From an uncultured Oscillospiraceae bacterium (GTDB lineage Bacteria > Bacillota > Clostridia > Oscillospirales > Oscillospiraceae), in the NCBI GenBank assembly GCA_958426425.1, contig CATZYY010000069.1, forward strand, positions 1 through 11,854: a DNA stretch of 11,854 bases. Reading direction: 5' to 3'. The notes beneath the pieces were generated by a model. It did no database searches. It was not told the origin of the DNA and saw only the letters and a program-made list of their open reading frames with translations. Of the stretch, positions 7,318 through 11,854 are shown piece by piece. Both the position numbers and the translations under genes were made by a program. Numbering within the stretch: the stretch's first letter is position 1; each line of letters begins with the position of its first letter.

Positions 7318-8805
7318 ATGCACCGTTTTTTGACACTGCCCATTCTGGTGCCCATGGTGCTGGGACTCATTTTGCTGGTGACGCAGCCTAGGGGACGCCG
7401 GGTGCGGAACATCTATGTGACGGCGTCCGCACTGGTGACATCTGCACTCTCCTTTTTGTGCATCCTGGGTTCCTATTACCGGGGGACCAATGCCCTGGCC
7501 TGCATTCTGGTGCGGTTTTCCGAGAGCTTTTCCATCTCCCTGCGGGTGGATGGGGCCTCTATGGTGTACGGGGCCATTGTGTCCTTCCTGTGGCCCCTGG
7601 TGACGGTGTACGCCCTGGACTACATGTCTCACGAGGGCCATGAGAACCGCTTCTTCAGCTTCTGGCTCATGGCTTACGGCGTGGTGCTGGGCATCGCCTA
7701 TTCCGAGGATTTCCTGTCGCTGTACTTCTTCTACGAGCTGCTGACTCTGGCCACGCTGCCTCTGGTCATGCACGAAATGGACGAAAAGGCCCGGTACGCC
7801 GGGCGGAAGTATGTGGTCTACTCTTTGTCCGGCGCGGCCTTCGCCTTCATCGGCATCGTGTTTTTGCTGAACTACGGTGTGGGACACCTGAACTTTACTT
7901 ACGGCGGTGTGCTGGACCCGGCCCGGGTGGCCGGCAGCGAGGGGACGCTGCTGGTGGCCTTTGTGGCGGCCTTCTTCGGTTTCGGCGTCAAGGCGGCGCT
8001 GTTTCCCTTCTACGGCTGGCTGCCGGATGCCTCCGTGGCGCCTACGCCGGTCAGTGCATTGCTCCATGCGGTGGCGGTTGTAAAGGCCGGTGCCTTCGCA
8101 GTGCTGCGGCTCATTTACTTCGGCTTCGGGGCGGACTTCCTCCGGGGGACCTGGGCCCAGACCGTGGCCATGACGGCCACCATCGTCACCATCGTCTACG
8201 GCTCCGCCAGAGCCCTGCGGACACCGCACTTAAAGCGCCGTCTGGCCTTCTCCACCGTCAGCAACCTCTCCTACATCCTCTTTTCCCTGACACTGATGAG
8301 CCCGGCGGGGCTGGTGGGCGGTATGACCCACATGGTCTATCACGCCTTCACGAAAATCACCATGTTCTGCTGCGCCGGCGCCATTTTGCACCGGGGGCGG
8401 GAGTACGTCTATGAGCTGGAGGATTTCGGCCGGGTGATGCCGGTGGTGTTCGGTACCTTTACTGTGTCCTCCTTCGCCCTGATCGGCGTGCCGCCTCTGG
8501 GGGGCTTTGCCGGAAAGTGGATGATTGCCGAGGGGGCCGTGGCCTCGGTCAATCTCCTGGCCTATGCGGGCCTGGGAGCGCTGATCCTGTCCACCCTGCT
8601 GACCACCCTCTATCTCATTACCATCGTGGCCCGGGCCTATTTCCCCATCGGAGAGCTGGACCGGGCGGCGCTGGACCAGGTGAAGGACCCCGGCTGGGCC
8701 ATGAAGGTACCGTTGCTGGCGCTGACGGCCTCCGGCGTGATCCTGGCTCTTTGCTCCAACCAGGTCATCGGCTTTTTGCAGCTGGTGGCTCAGGGCGTGC
8801 TGTGA
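7318..8805 (+). CDS. antiporter-type large subunit 3 (MrpA N-terminal/NuoL-like)
   Basis: A 495-residue NuoL/M/N-family membrane protein. The TM7-TM8 region, GFGVKAALFPFYGWLPDASVAPTPVSALLHAVAVVKAGAF, has the PTPVSALLHAxxxVKAG form typical of MrpA and NuoL, which sets it apart from the other three. Key residues are E140 (FFYELLTLATLP), K225, H250, K256, and H342 with K346 (YHAFTKITMF). It is much shorter than full MrpA (about 800 residues). The missing C-terminal MrpA pieces are encoded separately upstream, as the DUF4040 protein and the MbhE part of the fusion, so together these genes cover a split MrpA. ATG 7318 follows GAGGAGGGAG (7301-7310). A 40-base gap precedes it, with no terminator visible. 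Confidence 0.9.
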   Translation: MHRFLTLPILVPMVLGLILLVTQPRGRRVRNIYVTASALVTSALSFLCILGSYYRGTNALACILVRFSESFSISLRVDGASMVYGAIVSFLWPLVTVYALDYMSHEGHENRFFSFWLMAYGVVLGIAYSEDFLSLYFFYELLTLATLPLVMHEMDEKARYAGRKYVVYSLSGAAFAFIGIVFLLNYGVGHLNFTYGGVLDPARVAGSEGTLLVAFVAAFFGFGVKAALFPFYGWLPDASVAPTPVSALLHAVAVVKAGAFAVLRLIYFGFGADFLRGTWAQTVAMTATIVTIVYGSARALRTPHLKRRLAFSTVSNLSYILFSLTLMSPAGLVGGMTHMVYHAFTKITMFCCAGAILHRGREYVYELEDFGRVMPVVFGTFTVSSFALIGVPPLGGFAGKWMIAEGAVASVNLLAYAGLGALILSTLLTTLYLITIVARAYFPIGELDRAALDQVKDPGWAMKVPLLALTASGVILALCSNQVIGFLQLVAQGVL

Positions 8806-8819
8806 GAGGGGGAGTGAAG

Positions 8820-10763
8820 ATGGCGCAAGGACCGATTTTGTTTTTGATCCTGTTTCCCATGGCCATGGCGCCGGTGGTGTTTCCCCTGCGGCGCCGGGAC
8901 CGGGGGCTTCGGGACTGCTTTATCCAGCGGGTGCCCCTGGTGGAGCTAGCGGCGGCACTGCTGCTCCTGGCATTTCCCGCGGCGGAGCTGAGCCTGCCGG
9001 GGATCTGCGGCCTGGGTCTGCACTTTTCCGCCGGGAGCCTGGGACGGCTGCTGGCGGTGGTGGCGGCTCTGCTGTGGGCAGGTACCGGCGCGGTGTCCCC
9101 GCCCTACTTTGCCTCCGCCGAGGGGTGCAACCGCTACTACTTCTTCTGGCTTTTGACCCAGGGAGCCCTGATGGGAGTGTTTTTGGCAGGGGATCTGTTC
9201 ACCCTGTTCGTATTTTTTGAGATGATGTCCTTTACCTCCTACGTGTGGGTGGCGCAGAACGAGACGCCTCAGGCTCTGCGGGCCGCGGACACCTATCTGG
9301 CGGTGGCGGTCATCGGCGGCATGACGCTGCTGGTGGGCCTGCTGTGGCTGGGGCATTTGCTGGGTTCCCTGGAGTTTGCCCGGCTGCCGGAGCTGGCTGC
9401 CCAGGTGGCGGCGGAGGAGCGGTGGCAGCTGTACGGCGCCGGCGGGTGCTGCCTGGTGGGCTTCGGCGCCAAGGCGGGTATGTTCCCGCTGCACATCTGG
9501 CTGCCCAAGGCCCATCCCGTGGCACCGGCGCCGGCATCGGCGCTGCTCAGCGGCATCCTGACCAAGAGCGGCGTGTTCGGCGTGCTGATCGTGTCCCGGT
9601 TCTTGTTCTGGGCAGACGTGCCCTGGAATAGAGTGATACTGGTGCTGGGGACCGTCACCATGGCTATGGGCGCCGTGCTGGCGCTGTTTTCCATTGACCT
9701 CAAGCGGACCCTGGCCTGCTCCTCCATGTCCCAGATCGGATTTATCCTGGTGGGCGTGGCCATGCAGGGCTACCTGGACGGGGAGAACGCCCTGCCGGCC
9801 TGGGGCACGGTACTGCATATGCTGAACCACAGCCTCATCAAGCTGGTGCTGTTTGTGGCGGCAGGCGTGGTGTATGTGAACACCCACGCCCTGGACCTGA
9901 ACGCCATCCGGGGCTGGGGCCGCAACCGCCTGTGGCTGAAGGGGACGTTTTTCGTGGGGGCGGCGTCCATCGCCGGTGTGCCGGGCTTTTCCGGCTACGT
10001 CAGCAAGACGTTGCTCCACGAGGGGATTGTGGAGTACATCCACCTGCTGGAGCACGAGGGGCTTTCCGCCTTGCCGTTCCAGGCGGTGGAGTGGATTTTC
10101 CTGATCTCCGGCGGCCTGACGGCGGCTTACATGACGAAGCTCTTTGTGGCCATTTTTGCCTCTCCCCGGGCGGCGGGGCAGACTATCGGCGTCCGGGAGT
10201 ACATGTCCCCCTGGACCCAGGTGGTGCTGAGCTGCGGCGCGGTGGCACTGCTGTTCCTGGGGTTGACCCCGGGGCGCACCATGGAGCCCATGGCCCAATG
10301 GGCGGCCGCCTTCCTGGCGGCGGACGAGGGCCACGCCGTCCACTATTTCACCTGGGTCAATCTCAGGGGTAGCTGCATCTCCCTGGGAATTGGCGCGGCG
10401 GTGTATCTGCTGGTGGTCCGAAAGCTGCTGATGAAGCAGGAGGGTACGGATCGGGTCTACGTAGACCGTTGGCCCTCCTGGCTGGATTTGGAGGATCGGG
10501 TGTACCAGCCGGCTTTGCGGGGATTGGCTTTCGCCGGGGCGCTGTGCGCCCGGGTGCTGGCCTCTCTGGGGGACCTGGTGGTGCTGGTGGGAGAGAAAAT
10601 CCTCTTTACCAAGGCGCCGGGGATCTTCGTGCCAAAGCGCAATGAGAATTTCGGCGCCTATGAGAAAAAGCCCCGGCGGTTTCTGGTGGAGGAGACCTTT
10701 TCCTTTGACCTGCTGCTGTCCGGCGTGGGGTTGATTATACTGCTGGTGTATATTTTGATTTGA
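8820..10763 (+). CDS. antiporter-type large subunit 4 with long C-terminal extension (HyfB/NuoM-like)
   Basis: A 647-residue NuoL/M/N-family protein, about 150 residues longer than its three neighbours. Key charges are E134 (VFFEMMSFTSYVW), K218 (GFGAKAGMFPLHIWLPKAHP), K249 (LSGILTKSGV), H337 and K341 (LNHSLIKLVLF). After the core (to about 485) there is a helix at 516-535, then a charged stretch with amphipathic character (about 540-592, including LDLEDRVYQPALRG), a loop, and a last membrane helix at 630-646. This arrangement recalls the lateral-helix extensions of NuoL and MrpA/HyfB-type subunits. ATG 8820 has GAGGGGGAG (8806-8814) upstream, 14 bases after the preceding stop. The frame is open further upstream to 8517, but that overlaps the previous gene and is rejected. 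This is the last antiporter gene of the operon. Confidence 0.9.
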   Translation: MAQGPILFLILFPMAMAPVVFPLRRRDRGLRDCFIQRVPLVELAAALLLLAFPAAELSLPGICGLGLHFSAGSLGRLLAVVAALLWAGTGAVSPPYFASAEGCNRYYFFWLLTQGALMGVFLAGDLFTLFVFFEMMSFTSYVWVAQNETPQALRAADTYLAVAVIGGMTLLVGLLWLGHLLGSLEFARLPELAAQVAAEERWQLYGAGGCCLVGFGAKAGMFPLHIWLPKAHPVAPAPASALLSGILTKSGVFGVLIVSRFLFWADVPWNRVILVLGTVTMAMGAVLALFSIDLKRTLACSSMSQIGFILVGVAMQGYLDGENALPAWGTVLHMLNHSLIKLVLFVAAGVVYVNTHALDLNAIRGWGRNRLWLKGTFFVGAASIAGVPGFSGYVSKTLLHEGIVEYIHLLEHEGLSALPFQAVEWIFLISGGLTAAYMTKLFVAIFASPRAAGQTIGVREYMSPWTQVVLSCGAVALLFLGLTPGRTMEPMAQWAAAFLAADEGHAVHYFTWVNLRGSCISLGIGAAVYLLVVRKLLMKQEGTDRVYVDRWPSWLDLEDRVYQPALRGLAFAGALCARVLASLGDLVVLVGEKILFTKAPGIFVPKRNENFGAYEKKPRRFLVEETFSFDLLLSGVGLIILLVYILI

Positions 10764-10780
10764 GACACGGAGTGCTGATA

Positions 10781-10818
10781 CAAAAGCGGGGAGCGGCAGA
10801 GCTGCTTTCCCGCTTTTG
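10781..10818 (+). terminator. hairpin between the antiporter operon and the ZIP gene; terminator or attenuator
   Basis: CAAAAGCGGG (10781-10790) pairs perfectly with CCCGCTTTTG (10809-10818). An inner six-pair helix, AGCGGC (10792-10797) with GCTGCT (10801-10806), closes on an AGA loop. The A run on the left and T run on the right of the stem are typical of intrinsic terminators, but the T tract is only four long and is followed by GCGC, so read-through into the ZIP gene is likely. Confidence 0.6.
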
Positions 10819-10841
10819 CGCGTTTGGAGGGAGATGGCGAA

Positions 10842-11570
10842 GTGTTCTGGACAGCGTTGGCAGTCACAGGCTTGGCGGGCATCGGGGGTACAGGACTTGG
10901 CGGGGGGATTGCCTGTCTGCTGCGGCGGGATTCCCCCAGGATGGTGAGCCTGCTGCTGAGCTTTGCCGCGGGCGTCATGACGGCGGTGGTGTGCTGTGAT
11001 CTGCTGGGGGAGGCCGTGGGAGCCGGGGGACCGGGAGCGGTGGCGCTGACCGCAGCGGCGGTGCTGGCTGGTTATGGCACTGTGGAGGGGCTGGAGCTGC
11101 TGCTGGAGCGGCGGCATCAATCGGGGATGGCGGCTGCGGGGCTGGTATTGGCGGCGGCAGTGGCGCTGCACAATGTACCGGAGGGGATGGTGATCGGCGC
11201 GGCCTTTGCCTCCGGAGCAAGAGACGGAACCGGGGGAATGACCTTGGCGGCGGTGATCGCCCTCCATAATATTCCAGAAGGAATGGCGGTGGCAGGTCCC
11301 CTGCGGGCGGGCAATTTCTCCAGATTGCTGGCCGCAGCGGCAGCAGCAGTCACGGGGGTTCCTACCATGGTGGGGGCGGCACTGGGGTACCGGCTGGGAA
11401 GCCTGGGGCCGGTGGGACTGGCGGTTACACTGGGGGCTGCCTCAGGAGCGATGCTGTATGTGGTGTTTGGAGAGCTGCTGCCGGAGGCCATGGATTTGTG
11501 GAAGTCCCGCTTCCCGGCCTTTGCGGCAGTGACCGGGGTAGTGACAGGGTTGGTGATAGTCTACGGATAA
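10842..11570 (+). CDS. ZIP family divalent metal transporter (GufA-type)
   Basis: Predicted to import or move divalent metals (typically Zn2+, also Fe2+ or Mn2+) across the cytoplasmic membrane. The 242-residue protein has about eight helices. Both metal-binding signatures are present: HNVPEG (110-115) in TM4 and HNIPEG (142-147) in TM5. An acidic ELLPEA element follows at about 211-216. There is no His-rich loop between TM3 and TM4, as is usual for bacterial GufA-like members. I chose GTG 10842 because GGAGGG (10826-10831) is 10 bases upstream; the longer in-frame TTG at 10824 overlaps the ribosome binding site. Metal specificity cannot be assigned. It is separated from the antiporter operon by a hairpin, so it may be expressed by partial read-through or from a promoter I did not identify. 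Confidence 0.9.
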   Translation: MFWTALAVTGLAGIGGTGLGGGIACLLRRDSPRMVSLLLSFAAGVMTAVVCCDLLGEAVGAGGPGAVALTAAAVLAGYGTVEGLELLLERRHQSGMAAAGLVLAAAVALHNVPEGMVIGAAFASGARDGTGGMTLAAVIALHNIPEGMAVAGPLRAGNFSRLLAAAAAAVTGVPTMVGAALGYRLGSLGPVGLAVTLGAASGAMLYVVFGELLPEAMDLWKSRFPAFAAVTGVVTGLVIVYG

Positions 11571-11622
11571 GAACCTTGTTCTTCCATGTGGTTTTGGAAG
11601 TAGGAACGTATCAGTTATAGTG

Positions 11623-11657
11623 AAAAACCCGCTGCACAAAACGTGCAGCGGGTTTTT
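11623..11657. terminator. bidirectional intrinsic terminator
   Basis: AAAAACCCGCTGCAC (11623-11637) pairs over all 15 bases with GTGCAGCGGGTTTTT (11643-11657) around a 5-base loop. T runs follow the GC stem in both directions. It sits between the convergent ZIP gene (plus) and the truncated membrane-protein gene (minus), ending both. Confidence 0.92.
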
Positions 11658-11720
11658 CTCAGCATGCTCCGCGCAAACGAGAATGCGGAGAGCGGAAAGG
11701 GGGAGATGAAGAATACGTAT

Positions 11721-11854
11721 TTATTTTGCCAGAGCACTGGCGCGCTTTTTGCCGTACCAGACGATCACGGCCACATAAGCCACAGCGGCCACAACGCCGA
11801 TCACATAGGCGGCGGTCCAGGGAATGTTGAAGCCGATCTTGGCATTGGCGATGT
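11721..11854 (-). CDS. C-terminal fragment of an unidentified membrane protein (cut by window edge)
   Basis: Only the last 43 codons and the TAA stop (11721-11723) are in the window. The visible peptide has one hydrophobic helix, about WTAAYVIGVVAAVAYVAVIVW, followed by a short basic tail (YGKKRASALAK), the usual end of a multi-helix permease with a cytoplasmic C-terminus. The reading frame, the TAA and the terminator 64 bases past it support a real gene. The family cannot be named from this fragment. A secondary transporter is a guess only. Confidence 0.75.
   Translation of the reverse strand, partial: IANAKIGFNIPWTAAYVIGVVAAVAYVAVIVWYGKKRASALAK

Noticed and set aside
8517..8819. N-terminal extension of the fourth antiporter subunit
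   Set aside because: It overlaps the end of the third subunit by nearly 300 bases, is G/P/R-rich and not membrane-like, and the ATG at 8820 has a strong ribosome binding site.
1601..10763. Operon as a complete energy-converting hydrogenase or complex I
   Set aside because: No NuoB, NuoC/D, NuoH or NuoI-like gene, CxxC hydrogenase motif or ferredoxin-type cluster motif is present in the operon.
8946..11267. Open minus-strand frame of 773 codons
   Set aside because: It spans two well-supported plus-strand genes and the hairpin between them. The translation is dominated by Q, H, R, P and G and has no recognisable domain or start signal.
1..11854. CRISPR arrays, tRNA/rRNA genes, insertion sequences, attachment sites
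   Set aside because: No spaced direct repeats, cloverleaf-like stretches, transposase genes or terminal inverted repeats were seen on reading either strand.

Overview
The window looks like chromosome from a GC-rich, endospore-forming Firmicute, most plausibly a gut-type Clostridia/Oscillospiraceae-like lineage. This is inferred from a spore-cortex-lysis type LysM-GH18 protein, strong GGAGG-type ribosome binding sites throughout, and GC-rich coding sequence. No species marker such as rRNA is present. There is no stretch over 300 bases without a gene.

Layout. A minus-strand gene (74-1351) encodes a two-LysM, GH18 SleL/YaaH-like cortex-lytic enzyme. A good match to a sporulation sigma-E promoter lies directly upstream of it. 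Facing the other way, a tightly packed plus-strand operon runs from 1601 to 10763. Most of its genes overlap or are separated by fewer than 45 bases. In order, the operon encodes MnhE/MbhA, MnhF/MbhB, MnhG/MbhC, a DUF4040/MbhD-like protein, a fusion of MbhE-like and MnhB/MbhF-like parts, MnhC/MbhG, and then four NuoL/M/N-type (proton-conducting) antiporter subunits of 504, 483, 495 and 647 residues. A strong hairpin follows, then a ZIP-family metal transporter of the GufA type (10842-11570). A bidirectional terminator then separates it from the 3' end of a minus-strand membrane protein that runs off the window.

How the genes work together. The first seven operon genes have exactly the order of the MbhA-H ion-translocating module of archaeal membrane-bound hydrogenase, which is related to Mrp Na+/H+ antiporters. 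MbhE and MbhF are fused here. Where a hydrogenase or oxidoreductase module (MbhI-N: NuoB, C, D, H, I relatives) would follow, there are three further antiporter-type subunits and no redox protein. The operon therefore looks like a stand-alone multi-antiporter membrane complex for Na+ (or K+)/H+ exchange. It has twice the usual two large subunits of an Mrp system and lacks the standard fused MrpA. The four large subunits all keep the key buried charges (TM5 Glu, TM7 Lys, TM8 Lys, and a His/Lys pair late in the chain), so all look able to move protons. The ZIP gene is probably only loosely coupled to the operon because of the hairpin between them.
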